Source: Leptospiraceae bacterium (GTDB lineage Bacteria > Spirochaetota > Leptospiria > Leptospirales > Leptospiraceae). From it: DNA of 64,000 bases. The DNA is taken from the NCBI GenBank assembly GCA_016708435.1, contig JADJFV010000003.1, forward strand, positions 94,501-158,500, in the 5' to 3' direction. Positions 1-9,168 of the stretch are shown here, piece after piece; position 1 is the first letter of the stretch; each line of letters begins with the position of its first letter. The notes beneath the pieces were generated by a model. That model had not been told where the DNA came from. It saw only the letters and a program-made list of their open reading frames with translations, and searched no databases. The translations under genes were made by a program, and so were the position numbers.

Positions 1-1493
1 AAGGATTTGCAGAAGAGCTAGAAAAAGACAGAAAACTTTCTCGCGATAGTTGGAAAGGAAAGAAAGCACAAGTCCTTAGCTCTCTCGGAGAAAAAATTCC
101 TGCTACAAAATTTACCGGTTACGAGAAAGTATCGGATGAGGGGAAAATTCTATTTATCCTGCAAGACTCTAAACCTGTATCTGCGTTAAAGACAGGAGAA
201 GATGGAATCATTGTATTAAATCAATCTTGCTTTTATGGAGAATCCGGCGGTCAGATTGGAGATAGCGGTTACATTAAATTAGGCGATAATCTATTTCAGG
301 TAAAAGATACGCAGAAGGAAAATGATGTCATCCTACACATTGGCTCTCTTCTGAAGGGAGAATTAAAAGTAGGGGATTTAATTTCTACCGAAGTAGAATC
401 CAATCGCCGTGAGCTTCTAACCTATCATCACTCCGGAACGCATCTTTTAAACGGGGCACTGCGCGAATTACTTGGAACTCATGTTGCTCAAAAAGCTTCT
501 TTAGTATCCGATGAATACTTGCGCTTTGACTTTTCGCATAACGCTGCTTTGTCAGAGGATGAGATCATTCAAATCGAATCTAAAGTCAACGAAGCCATTC
601 AATCCTCAGTCGATGTGGCTACGCAAGTGTTGTCGATCGAAGAAGCGAAGAAAACCGGTGCGGTAGCTTTCTTCGAAGAAAAATATGGTGATATAGTTAG
701 AGTCATCCAAATGGGAAAATACTCCGTAGAGTTTTGCGGTGGGACTCATGTAAAGAATACAGGAAATATTAAATACTTCTACATTCAAAAAGAATCAAGC
801 CCGGGTGCGGGAAATAGAAGAATCGAAGCAGTCTGTGGCTCTCCTGTAATCGAATTCTTCCAAAAAGAATTTCAAGCCCTTTCGCAAAAGACACAGGAGT
901 TTAATTTAAAAGCAAAAGATGTATTTAAAGACAGTAAGAATTTTATAGATTCAAAAATTCCAAGTCCCGACGAGGTGCAAGGTGCATTTCTAAAACAGGG
1001 AGCGGTTACAGTCAAACAATACAGAGACTTAAAGCGCAGTATTGAAAAAGAACTGATTGAAAAAAATACCGTTCTGACAAAAGAGAAAAAGAAACTCGAA
1101 TCAGAAGGGAATAATTCTATTTTGTCGCAAGCAGATTCTATTTTTGCAAGCGCCGAAAAGATTGGCTCTACTTATTTTATTAATCATAGCTTTCAAGATT
1201 TAAAGATTGATGTATTAAAAGAGCTAGGTGATAGAATTAAAAATCGTTCCGAAAAAGTTTTCATCTCCTTTGTATTGGAATCGGAGGCTAACAAGGCTGT
1301 GCTTCTTATGGCAAATAAAATTGCTGTAGAATCAGGACTTGATTGCAATCAAATTCTAAAATCATCCATGTCTATCCTGAACGGGAAAGGTGGGGGTAAG
1401 GTAGATATGGCGCAAGGCTCTACTTCCAAAGAAACTTCTACACAAGAAATTATCGAAACAGTAAAAAAAGAAATTATAAAGAGAGTTAATTAA
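1..1493 (+). CDS. alaS: Alanyl-tRNA synthetase, 3' part (5' end outside window)
   Basis: Charges tRNA-Ala with alanine and clears mischarged Ser or Gly. The frame is open from base 3 to the TAA at 1491-1493, giving 496 visible residues; the catalytic N-terminus lies upstream of the window. Visible in order are the beta-barrel of the editing region, the editing-site zinc motif HHSGTH (nt 426-443), the second zinc pair CGGTH (nt 735-749), a helical linker, and a C-terminal DHHA1/C-Ala domain with a GGGK motif and AQG near the end. An ATG-initiated reading from 519 would be only an internal piece of the same frame. The yajQ start codon follows the stop directly, so the two are probably cotranscribed. 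Confidence 0.97.
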   Translation, partial: GFAEELEKDRKLSRDSWKGKKAQVLSSLGEKIPATKFTGYEKVSDEGKILFILQDSKPVSALKTGEDGIIVLNQSCFYGESGGQIGDSGYIKLGDNLFQVKDTQKENDVILHIGSLLKGELKVGDLISTEVESNRRELLTYHHSGTHLLNGALRELLGTHVAQKASLVSDEYLRFDFSHNAALSEDEIIQIESKVNEAIQSSVDVATQVLSIEEAKKTGAVAFFEEKYGDIVRVIQMGKYSVEFCGGTHVKNTGNIKYFYIQKESSPGAGNRRIEAVCGSPVIEFFQKEFQALSQKTQEFNLKAKDVFKDSKNFIDSKIPSPDEVQGAFLKQGAVTVKQYRDLKRSIEKELIEKNTVLTKEKKKLESEGNNSILSQADSIFASAEKIGSTYFINHSFQDLKIDVLKELGDRIKNRSEKVFISFVLESEANKAVLLMANKIAVESGLDCNQILKSSMSILNGKGGGKVDMAQGSTSKETSTQEIIETVKKEIIKRVN

Positions 1494-1991
1494 ATGGCAC
1501 AAGATCCCTCATTTGATATAGTATCCAAAGTAGAAAAAGCAGAGCTTGCAAACGCAGTCGCGCAAGCAATGACAGAAATTACTACACGATTTGATTTTAA
1601 AGGCTCTAAGTCTGACATCAAAGTAGATGAAGAAAATCTAGTTATCACCTCTGATAACGAAATTAAAATCAAACAAGTAATAGATGTATTAATCAACAAA
1701 CTTGCAAAGCGCGGAATTGGTCTCAAAGCTTTTAACTTCGAATCCAAAATAGAAGCGGCTACTGGCAATTCTGCGCGAATGAAAGTAAAAATCCAGCAAG
1801 GTCTTGAAAAAGAACATACTAAAGAAATTGTCCGCATCATAAAAGACGCAAAGCTAAAAGTGCAGGCTGCTATCATGGGCGACTACGTCCGAGTAACCGG
1901 TAAAAAGAAAGACGATCTCCAAGACGTTCAAAACCTTCTCAAAAAAGGCGAACTAGATTTCGACTTTCATTTTACGAATTATAAGGGGTAA
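1494..1991 (+). CDS. yajQ: YajQ family protein (DUF520), putative nucleotide/c-di-GMP binding
   Basis: The 165-residue length and the opening MAQDPSFDIVSKVE, followed by RFDFKGSKSDI, are typical of the YajQ/DUF520 family. Members fold as two ferredoxin-like halves; some bind cyclic di-GMP and act as effectors, and others have been reported to bind nucleic acid or nucleotide. No catalytic residues are expected. The ATG immediately follows the alaS stop codon, indicating cotranscription. The 3' end faces the stop of the convergent S46 peptidase gene only five bases away, so there is no room for a separate terminator. The family call is secure; the ligand is not shown by sequence. Confidence 0.95.
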   Translation: MAQDPSFDIVSKVEKAELANAVAQAMTEITTRFDFKGSKSDIKVDEENLVITSDNEIKIKQVIDVLINKLAKRGIGLKAFNFESKIEAATGNSARMKVKIQQGLEKEHTKEIVRIIKDAKLKVQAAIMGDYVRVTGKKKDDLQDVQNLLKKGELDFDFHFTNYKG

Positions 1992-1996
1992 TATTC

Positions 1997-4069
1997 CTAT
2001 TCCCCAATAATCTCTCGAACCAGTTTCTCCATTTTATAAACAGAGCGGAGAGCCTCTATTATCCCCTCGCTGTGAACGGAGACTGCGCGGGCTTTATCGT
2101 CGGTATAGGCATAGGATAGAATGTGGCTGTAACTATTGCCATCGAAGATTAGACCTACGTATTCGCCTTTGCGATTAATTACGGGGCTTCCTGAATTTCC
2201 ACCCGTGATATCGTTTGTGGTTATGAAATTAAGCGGCTTACTTAGATTAATCGCTGATTTACGCTCGGCAATTTTTGTGGCGACGGTAAATGGTTCTTTG
2301 TTGTCAAAGCTTTCAGCGCGGTCAAATAAGCCATAATAGGTTGTCTTAAATGGAATTTGAATGGTGGAATCGTCAGTGAAACCTTTTACTGTTCCATAGC
2401 TCATTCGGAGAGTGAAAGTCGCGTCTGGATAAGTAGACTTTCCGTAGGCTTTGAATTTTAATTGGGAAAGTTTATTTCCTTCGATTGCTTGCACGCTTTC
2501 GATTTCGTCATCATACCAATCTCTGTCCTGACGAAGAATTGGATCTATTTGCAACGCCCAAACAATCAAAGGGTCTTTTGATTTATGAATTGTTTCTAAT
2601 CCACCTGCAAGAAGTTCTTTTCGTAGGCTAACATCCATTAGCTTTGTTTTTGAAAGGAGAGATTTTGCCAGGTCTTTCGGAGATTTATCGGCTAATGCTA
2701 ATTTAACGAACTCGTCTTCTCTTCCTAAATTTTCTACCGCTAGGTGTAGAGAATTTTCGATCATCATCTCTTCAATGTCTGTATAAATGGGTGCTGGTGA
2801 GAGAAGGCGAAATTTAAGTGATTCTAAATTGGAAACTCTATATTCTTCGTATCTTTTTTCATTTGGTTTTTGTATCTCGCTCGCATAACGCACTAGCTTG
2901 ATTGCAATGCCTACTAGCTTTGCATTGCTTGCACTTCGATAGTAAAATTCTTTATGGCGTGAAATCATTTTCTTTTGAATCGAGTCAATTCGATTCCATA
3001 CATCGCCGTAATCTTTTTTGAGTTCTGGATTTTCAGTTACTAGTTTTTGGAGTTTGTCTTCTCTTTCTTGCATAGCAGCTAATACCTTTTTGTCTTTTAA
3101 GCCGTTTAATTCGCCCTCAATTGCTTTGAGAGAATTTTCCATTCCGAGGATGTAGTCTTTCGCACGACGTTTTTCTTCTTTTCCTTTTTCTCCGTATTGG
3201 CGAAATAAGTTTAGCTTATATTTTAAGAGTTTTACATATTCAGGAAAGGAGTAATCTTTTTGGAAAGAAATTTGACTCATCGTCTTTTGTCTTTCTGTTG
3301 AGCCGGGATGCCCGAATACAAAAACAAGTTCGTTTTCCTTGGCTCCGTTTTTGCTCCATTTAAAATAATTTTTAGAGTCGATTGGTTTATCATTTTCATA
3401 GACTCTAAAAAAAGCGAAGTCTAAGGCAAAACGTGGGTAATTAAAATTATCCGGATCTCCGCCAAAAGATGCCGCCTGTAATTCGGGTGCCATGACGAGG
3501 CGGACGTCTGTGTATTTTTTATAGCGGTATAACCAGTATTCTCCGCCATCGTAGAGTTCTACCACATCTGAACGAAGTCCGGTTTTATCGCTTGAAGCCT
3601 TTTCTATTTTTGCGATTTCTTCTTTTCGTTTTTCATTTTTTACTTTGTCTGTATTTGCATTTGTGGAAGCGTTTACAACTTGTTTGGTGACCTCTTCCAT
3701 TGATACTAGAACGTTTAATTCTAAGTCAGGACATTTTTTCTCTTCTTTAAAATCTTTTGTGAAGAAGCCTTCTTTTACGTAGTCAGCTTTCTTGGTTGAC
3801 ATTTTTTGTAATTGTCCCATTGCCACATGATGGTTGGTAAGCACTAGACCTTTGGGAGAAACAAACGCACCTGAGCCTCCATCATTGAATCGAACCGAAG
3901 CGAGTTGTGCATTTTTTAGCCATTTATCCGAGAATTTGAAATTGTATTTCTCTTCTAGATTTTTCTTGGGCAAATTGTCAAGAGTCCACATGCCCTCATC
4001 ACTTTGAAGACTAGAGCCAACCATAATACTTGTTATCAACATGAATAATCGTATCCTTAATTTTGTCAT
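1997..4069 (-). CDS. S46 family dipeptidyl-peptidase (DPP7/DPP11 type)
   Basis: A 690-residue exported serine peptidase. It has an N-terminal signal peptide of about 22 residues, then the family opening GMWTLDNLP. The catalytic histidine lies in LTNHHVAMG (about residue 78) and the nucleophile in GGNSGSPV near residue 627. In Porphyromonas S46 enzymes the residue 18 after the catalytic serine is Gly in DPP7 (hydrophobic P1) and Arg in DPP11 (acidic P1). Here that position is the Gly of FDGN, so a DPP7-like preference is inferred. These enzymes release dipeptides from peptide N-termini in the periplasm or at the surface. Transcribed convergently with alaS-yajQ. Confidence 0.93.
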   Translation of the reverse strand: MTKLRIRLFMLITSIMVGSSLQSDEGMWTLDNLPKKNLEEKYNFKFSDKWLKNAQLASVRFNDGGSGAFVSPKGLVLTNHHVAMGQLQKMSTKKADYVKEGFFTKDFKEEKKCPDLELNVLVSMEEVTKQVVNASTNANTDKVKNEKRKEEIAKIEKASSDKTGLRSDVVELYDGGEYWLYRYKKYTDVRLVMAPELQAASFGGDPDNFNYPRFALDFAFFRVYENDKPIDSKNYFKWSKNGAKENELVFVFGHPGSTERQKTMSQISFQKDYSFPEYVKLLKYKLNLFRQYGEKGKEEKRRAKDYILGMENSLKAIEGELNGLKDKKVLAAMQEREDKLQKLVTENPELKKDYGDVWNRIDSIQKKMISRHKEFYYRSASNAKLVGIAIKLVRYASEIQKPNEKRYEEYRVSNLESLKFRLLSPAPIYTDIEEMMIENSLHLAVENLGREDEFVKLALADKSPKDLAKSLLSKTKLMDVSLRKELLAGGLETIHKSKDPLIVWALQIDPILRQDRDWYDDEIESVQAIEGNKLSQLKFKAYGKSTYPDATFTLRMSYGTVKGFTDDSTIQIPFKTTYYGLFDRAESFDNKEPFTVATKIAERKSAINLSKPLNFITTNDITGGNSGSPVINRKGEYVGLIFDGNSYSHILSYAYTDDKARAVSVHSEGIIEALRSVYKMEKLVREIIGE

Positions 4070-4122
4070 ACATGTTAAACTATCTAAGACTTAGCTTAGT
4101 TGAAAGAAAAAAAAGAATTTAA

Positions 4123-4190
4123 CCGCAAAGTGCATGAAGGGCGCGAAAGAGGCTATTGATAAACTACTTCGTGCTCTTCGTGTTGAAAAA
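4123..4190. repeat. Degenerate dispersed CACGAAG-type intergenic repeat
   Basis: Purine-rich wording with CGCAAAG, GCATGAAGG and GCGCGAAAG is followed by the opposite-strand form CTTCGTGCTCTTCGTG, so the two halves can pair imperfectly. Related sequences occur at 13586-13640, 16076-16103 and 47553-47580. The gap between the S46 gene and fbp (4070-4335) holds nothing else recognisable apart from presumed promoters. Confidence 0.45.
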
Positions 4191-4335
4191 TTCCTTAACA
4201 TCAGGACATTGCCCTTATCAATGCTAACCAAAGTTACTTGTGTCTCTGTTGCAATTCCTTCTTATTAACAAAAATGATTAGATATTATTAATTTTCCTTG
4301 CTGATTTCCTACTTTTTTAGAACTCTGAGATTATT

Positions 4336-5364
4336 ATGAAATCAGCAACAGAAATGATAAGTCTCTCTCAATATTTAATTGAAGAGCAATTAAAGCTCCC
4401 TTATGCGACGGGAGATTTTACAGCCCTTATGCAGCATCTTGTTTACGCTGCAAAAATTGTTTCGCGTGAAGTAAGAAAAGCAGGGCTAACGGATAATATT
4501 CTCGGTTCCACTTCTGATACAAATGTGCAGGGTGAAACCCAAATGAAACTTGATAGATTTGCAGATGTTTTGTTTACAAAGGCTCTTAGTATTTGTGGGC
4601 ACCTCTGCGTTCTTGCTAGTGAAGAACAGGAATCAATCATCGAAATTCCGTCGGGATATAAGATAGGCAAATACACATTTGCCTTTGACCCTTTAGATGG
4701 CTCTTCGAATATTGACTCGAATGTTTCCATTGGAACTATTTTTTCAATTCATCTGCGTAAAAGTTATATGGGTGGACCTGGCCAAGAGTCTGATTTGTTA
4801 CAAGCAGGCAGCTTGCAGAGATGTGCGGGCTATATTTTATATGGTTCTTCGACTATGATGGTATTGTCCATGGGGCACGGGGTTGTTGGCTTTACCCTCG
4901 ATCCGTCTTGCGGCGAATTCTTATTATCGCATGAGAATATTAAAATTCCTGAATCAGGAGATATTTATTCTATTAATGAAGGAAATTATGATTTCTGGTC
5001 AGATTCTGTGAAAGCCTATATTCGAAAGATCAAGAATATTGAAAACAACCATAAACCAAAAACACTTAGGTATATCGGGTCTCTTGTAGCGGATTTTCAC
5101 CGTAATCTCCTCAAAGGTGGAATTTTTCTTTATCCAGAAGATACGAAGTCTAAGATTTATCCTTTGGGCAAATTGCGATTACTCTACGAAGCATCTCCTA
5201 TGGCATTTCTAGCAGAGCAAGCAGGTGGAAAGGCGATTACAGTCAGTGGCGAAAGAATTCTAGATATAGTTCCTACCAGTCTTCACCAGAGAAGCACTCT
5301 TATCATAGGAAGTAAGAATGAAGTAGATTTTTTTCTGGAATATACAAAGCAATTTGCGAAGTAG
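4336..5364 (+). CDS. fbp: Fructose-1,6-bisphosphatase class I
   Basis: Hydrolyses fructose-1,6-bisphosphate to fructose-6-phosphate, the committed step of gluconeogenesis. At 342 residues it matches the class I family length. The metal-binding signature FDPLDGSSNID lies around residue 117, preceded by the acidic SEEQE segment; further family blocks are YIGSLVADFHRNL and the C-terminal EASPMAFLAEQAGG. It begins at ATG 4336. lgt starts eleven bases after its stop, so fbp and lgt are probably one transcript. A gluconeogenic enzyme fits a spirochaete growing on fatty acids or amino acids, but that is inference. Confidence 0.97.
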   Translation: MKSATEMISLSQYLIEEQLKLPYATGDFTALMQHLVYAAKIVSREVRKAGLTDNILGSTSDTNVQGETQMKLDRFADVLFTKALSICGHLCVLASEEQESIIEIPSGYKIGKYTFAFDPLDGSSNIDSNVSIGTIFSIHLRKSYMGGPGQESDLLQAGSLQRCAGYILYGSSTMMVLSMGHGVVGFTLDPSCGEFLLSHENIKIPESGDIYSINEGNYDFWSDSVKAYIRKIKNIENNHKPKTLRYIGSLVADFHRNLLKGGIFLYPEDTKSKIYPLGKLRLLYEASPMAFLAEQAGGKAITVSGERILDIVPTSLHQRSTLIIGSKNEVDFFLEYTKQFAK

Positions 5365-5375
5365 AAAGGGTAGTT

Positions 5376-6389
5376 GTGTTTCCTGTAAATATTGATTGGT
5401 TTTTTTTTCAATTCCGCGGATATGAAGGACACTGGGCTGTTGGAGTTTTAATTCTTGGATACTTTCATCAGCGCAGTAGGTCTCTCAAAGCTGGCTATCA
5501 ATTAGAATGGTTTAATACTGCTTGGGCAGTAGCCATTCTTTCTGCGATCGTATTTGCAAGACTATTTCATTTTGTATTTTGGGATACGAAAAACTTTTTA
5601 CAAAATCCACTCATTCTGTTTAATCCTTCTGGTGGTTTCGCAGTATTGGGTGCAACGATTGGGACTGCACTTGGAGCCTGGCTTTATTGTAAAAAAACAT
5701 CCGTTGACTTTTTAGCTTGGTGTGACTCTTTAATGGTTCCACTTACTCTTGGTTTAGCCATTAGCCGCATGGCTTGCTTCTTAAATGGGGATGCTTATGG
5801 TTTGCCTACATCCTCGATTTTTGGAGTTGCATTCTCTGAAGACAGCGATGCGTGGATGTCAGAGTGGCGTTACTTACACCAGTTCTATGCAACACAGGAA
5901 GATCCGTTAGCCGTAATATCTCAGATCTTTAGTAAGTATGTCAATCTAGGCGATATGCCATTACCAAATTCTCTTTCTCATCTAAAGGAACTTGGTCTTA
6001 CTAATTTAGCCGAGCTAACTCGTTATTATCCACCGACAGCCACCGGAAATTATAAGGAAGAGTTAGTCCGCCTTGGGCTTTATCCTTTTCCTGTAATCTA
6101 TCCGCGTGTTCATCCGACTCAGCTTTACGAGATGGGAATTATGTGTATCGTGCTTTTTATCATGTATCGAATTGATAAAAAAGAATGGGCGAAAAGACGA
6201 CTTTTCTTTATCTTCTGGATTTTTTATGGAAGCAATCGATTTATTATTGAGTTTTTTCGTGGAGATAGAAATTTGATTCTCGGAAATCTCACTTACGCCC
6301 AATTTATATCTCTCTCTATCGTTTTTTTTGCACTGTTAGGTCTATTCATTCAAGTGTATTTCCCAAATAAAAAAGCAAACGTCTCATAA
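5376..6389 (+). CDS. lgt: Prolipoprotein diacylglyceryl transferase
   Basis: Transfers diacylglycerol from phosphatidylglycerol to the lipobox cysteine of prolipoproteins at the inner membrane. The protein has 337 residues, several hydrophobic helices, the signature region SRMACFLNGDAYGLPT (the usual GRxGNFxNGE form is diverged) and HPTQLYE followed by SNRFIIEFFRGD. It is longer than the common form of about 290 residues because of an inserted segment of roughly 70 residues between the signature and HPTQLYE. The start is GTG, with AAAGGG upstream. It serves the many lipoproteins in this window. Confidence 0.93.
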   Translation: MFPVNIDWFFFQFRGYEGHWAVGVLILGYFHQRSRSLKAGYQLEWFNTAWAVAILSAIVFARLFHFVFWDTKNFLQNPLILFNPSGGFAVLGATIGTALGAWLYCKKTSVDFLAWCDSLMVPLTLGLAISRMACFLNGDAYGLPTSSIFGVAFSEDSDAWMSEWRYLHQFYATQEDPLAVISQIFSKYVNLGDMPLPNSLSHLKELGLTNLAELTRYYPPTATGNYKEELVRLGLYPFPVIYPRVHPTQLYEMGIMCIVLFIMYRIDKKEWAKRRLFFIFWIFYGSNRFIIEFFRGDRNLILGNLTYAQFISLSIVFFALLGLFIQVYFPNKKANVS

Positions 6390-6410
6390 AAAAATTTTAA
6401 AGGAAACTAT

Positions 6411-7448
6411 ATGGTTCAATTTCTAAAAGCGATTTCTTTTCTACTATTTGTCATTCAATTATCTGGATGTGCTGGAAATAAGAAAATATTTCAAGCAGTA
6501 ATCAAAGGAGAAGAGGCAAAGGTAACTCAATATATAAGCGAAAAAAACGATGTAAATATTAAAGATGATTCCGGGAGTAGTTTACTCATATATGCCGCTG
6601 GACATGGATATGTAAGTATTGTCAAAATGCTATTAGCCGCAGGAATTGATGTGAACACAAAGAATAAAGTAAATGGAACTGCGCTCATGAATGCTTGCAA
6701 TTTTGGGCATGACGAGATCGTAAAGATGCTTTTAGAAAAAGGAGCAGATGTAAATGTTGCGGATACTTTAGATAGAACAGCTCTGATGTTTGCAATAGCC
6801 CGCTACAGAATTGAAATCACAAAGGAACTTTTTAAATATAAGCCAAATGTGAATGTTAAAAATAGGGAGGGACATACACCTCTTATGCTCGCAGTTTTAT
6901 TTCAATTTACAGAAGCGCTTCCTTTTCTCATGGAAGCAAAAGCTGACCTAAATGCTGTAGATTTATTCGGGGAAACTGCATTAATTAAAGCGATCTATAA
7001 AAATGATTTAGAATCAATACAATTCTTGATCAAATACAAAGCAGATGTGAATGCAAAATCGAAAGATGGAAAGACTGCGCTCATGATTGCGTCTAAAAAG
7101 GGGCAAAAGGAAATGGTTTCTGCTTTATTAAAAGCAAAAGCTGATATAAATTTGACGGATACTTCTGGTTTCACAGCGCTGACATGGGCTGTGAATATGG
7201 GCGAAATGGATTTAATTAAGCAACTTTTGGCAGGCGGAGCTAACCCAAATTTGCAAGATGAGATAGGACAGACCGCACTTATGAAGTCAGTTTTACAAGG
7301 GAATACCGAAATGACTACACTACTTTTAACTAAGAAGAATGATTTTAATTTAAAAGACAAGAGTGGAAAAACGGTATTAGCTCATGCAGCCGAAAATAAT
7401 CAAGGCGAAATAATTAATTTACTGAAAAAAGCAGGTGCAAAAAATTAA
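6411..7448 (+). CDS. Ankyrin-repeat lipoprotein
   Basis: A signal peptide ends in the lipobox LSGC (Cys20), so the mature protein is lipid-anchored. The remaining 325 residues are almost entirely ankyrin repeats, about nine or ten units of about 33 residues. Recurring features are TALM/TPLM, ADVN and aliphatic helices such as EIVKMLLEKG. No catalytic domain is visible, so the likely role is protein-protein binding at the outer membrane or periplasm. The ribosome site AAAGGA lies seven bases before ATG 6411. A second ankyrin gene begins at 63005 but carries WD40-like sequence as well. Confidence 0.9.
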   Translation: MVQFLKAISFLLFVIQLSGCAGNKKIFQAVIKGEEAKVTQYISEKNDVNIKDDSGSSLLIYAAGHGYVSIVKMLLAAGIDVNTKNKVNGTALMNACNFGHDEIVKMLLEKGADVNVADTLDRTALMFAIARYRIEITKELFKYKPNVNVKNREGHTPLMLAVLFQFTEALPFLMEAKADLNAVDLFGETALIKAIYKNDLESIQFLIKYKADVNAKSKDGKTALMIASKKGQKEMVSALLKAKADINLTDTSGFTALTWAVNMGEMDLIKQLLAGGANPNLQDEIGQTALMKSVLQGNTEMTTLLLTKKNDFNLKDKSGKTVLAHAAENNQGEIINLLKKAGAKN

Positions 7449-7562
7449 AGAAAATGTTGCTTTTTGCGCGATTTTCATTGACAAAATTTCGTATAAGCGT
7501 TCTTTAAGATTCATTGAGAAGGAAAAATATTTCCTTTTCATATAATTTTTATGGAGACAAAT

Positions 7563-7973
7563 ATGAATAAAAATTTCAAAAATTCATTAGGTGTTTTAAC
7601 AGCACTTGCAATCGCAGCAGCTATCGCTTGTAGCGGTAGTGGATCTGGCGCAGGCCCATCTATTCAACCAGCTTCTTCTGGTTCTATCATGGACAACGTT
7701 AAATCTAACCAAAACTGTACTTGGTCTGGCGACATCACAAACGCTGGTGAAGCAGGTTGCGTTTGGGGAAAAGACGGTGGTAAACCAGTTGGAACAAAAA
7801 CTGGAAAAGCTTGCACAAATGCTATCCTCGGATTAATCAGAAGCGGAGACATGAGTCTTGCTGCTGCTGCAAAACAAGGTGGAATTACCAAAGTTCAGTC
7901 TGTTGATGCAAGCATCAATAGCTTACTTGGTTCTGTTCTCGTTGAAAGCTGCATCCTAGTAAACGGTACCTAA
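7563..7973 (+). CDS. Small putative lipoprotein with internal cysteine pairs
   Basis: A 136-residue product. The start at ATG 7563 is preferred over the in-frame ATG at 7551 because GGAGA (7553-7557) sits six bases before it and the signal peptide then begins MNKNFKN. The hydrophobic core ends in AAIAC (Cys23), a relaxed spirochaetal lipobox, followed by a Ser/Gly-rich tether. The mature part has four further cysteines (NCTW, GCVWG, ACTNA, SCIL) that could form two disulfides. No named family was recognised. A strong hairpin follows the stop, and codon use looks biased to common codons, consistent with high expression (impression only). Confidence 0.8.
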   Translation: MNKNFKNSLGVLTALAIAAAIACSGSGSGAGPSIQPASSGSIMDNVKSNQNCTWSGDITNAGEAGCVWGKDGGKPVGTKTGKACTNAILGLIRSGDMSLAAAAKQGGITKVQSVDASINSLLGSVLVESCILVNGT

Positions 7974-7984
7974 TATTTTTTAAT

Positions 7985-8017
7985 TTGGAATGCTACAGAT
8001 TGTCTGTAGCATTTCAA
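7985..8017 (+). terminator. Rho-independent-type hairpin after small lipoprotein gene
   Basis: A 15-bp stem (TTGGAATGCTACAGA pairing with TCTGTAGCATTTCAA, one G-U pair) with loop TTG starts 12 bases after the stop codon. The sequence after it is T-rich but lacks a clean T run. Confidence 0.75.
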
Positions 8018-8073
8018 ATCTTTCCTTCCTTCTCTTTAACTTCATACCTTTTCAAATTTTCAACTGCTAAACA

Positions 8074-9165
8074 ATGAACCTACGATTTATATTTTTACTT
8101 TTATCATTTATTATTTTATTTTCCTGCACCGCTGATAGAAAACTAGACAATCCCACTGACAAGCTGAAAGGCTATCGTTGTGAGGGTAATGACTATTATG
8201 TGGATTACATCTGCGAAGATGAAAAAGAATACTTGGACTGGGCTGCGTCTTATCCAAAGTATAGAAAGCTGACTGACTTAACGCGTGACGTGTTATACAA
8301 TATCATGAAAGAAACAGGTGATATTGATAAAGCTGCAGCAGTATTTTATCATCGAGCGATTACAGAGCCGACGAATAGAAAATTTATTGAATATATCTAT
8401 ACAAAGCAAAATGAATTTATGCGGAAAATTCCAGATTATTCCTCAAAGAAATTAATCTTTGCGATTGCTCCCGGGATGTTTTATAAGGATAACAAAGAAG
8501 TAGACGCTGACGGAAAACTAATTCGTGCGATTGTAAAACAGCTCGGTCTGGCAGAAGCAGTAATCCCGACCGACCAGACTGGAACTGTTGATAACAATGG
8601 AAAAATCATTTGTGACTTCATAAAAAGTCAGACAGAGGTAAAAGGTATTATAATTGGCTCTGCTAGTAAGGGAAGCGGTGATTTCAAAAAAGCGATTGAG
8701 TTTTGCGGCAAAGAGCCATACTTCGCTAAAGTAGTTGGATGGTTTAATTTCGGGGGGATAAACAAGGGTAGCCTCGTTGTTAATGGAATGATGGATCATT
8801 GGCTTTATCGAACGGAAGGAAAATTTTATTTTTGGATGGCAGGCTACAATTGGGAAGGCTTAACTTCTATGAGAGGCGGAGATAATGCTCCTCTCAGCAA
8901 TGAATTAATTATACCAAAACACATGACTGTTGTAAATATTGTTGGCGTTCCAACAGCTCGATTAGTAACAGAAAGAGGAAAACCATTTTACAATTACTTA
9001 GCTCAATTTGGACCGAACGAAGGTTTGAATTTACTCTCGGATAGCCACATAGATGGTGTACCTTTATTTCCATCTTGGCGTAATGATCATTATTTTCGTG
9101 TTCCGATGCCAGAAGAAAGAATCAAAGCATTTATTGCATACATTGTAGAAAAGCAAGGAAAGTAG
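8074..9165 (+). CDS. Putative lipoprotein with alpha/beta-hydrolase-like features
   Basis: A 363-residue protein with a signal peptide ending in FSC (Cys18). After a helical first third, residues 127-360 alternate beta-like hydrophobic strands with helices. They contain GSASKGSGD near residue 196, reminiscent of the GxSxG nucleophile elbow, and end with DSHIDGVPLF and NDHYF, where an acid and a histidine could complete a triad. This suggests an alpha/beta-hydrolase fold, but no named family was recognised and activity is unproven. First gene of a tight operon: the DUF4105 gene starts three bases after its stop. Confidence 0.72.
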   Translation: MNLRFIFLLLSFIILFSCTADRKLDNPTDKLKGYRCEGNDYYVDYICEDEKEYLDWAASYPKYRKLTDLTRDVLYNIMKETGDIDKAAAVFYHRAITEPTNRKFIEYIYTKQNEFMRKIPDYSSKKLIFAIAPGMFYKDNKEVDADGKLIRAIVKQLGLAEAVIPTDQTGTVDNNGKIICDFIKSQTEVKGIIIGSASKGSGDFKKAIEFCGKEPYFAKVVGWFNFGGINKGSLVVNGMMDHWLYRTEGKFYFWMAGYNWEGLTSMRGGDNAPLSNELIIPKHMTVVNIVGVPTARLVTERGKPFYNYLAQFGPNEGLNLLSDSHIDGVPLFPSWRNDHYFRVPMPEERIKAFIAYIVEKQGK

Positions 9166-9168
9166 TCT

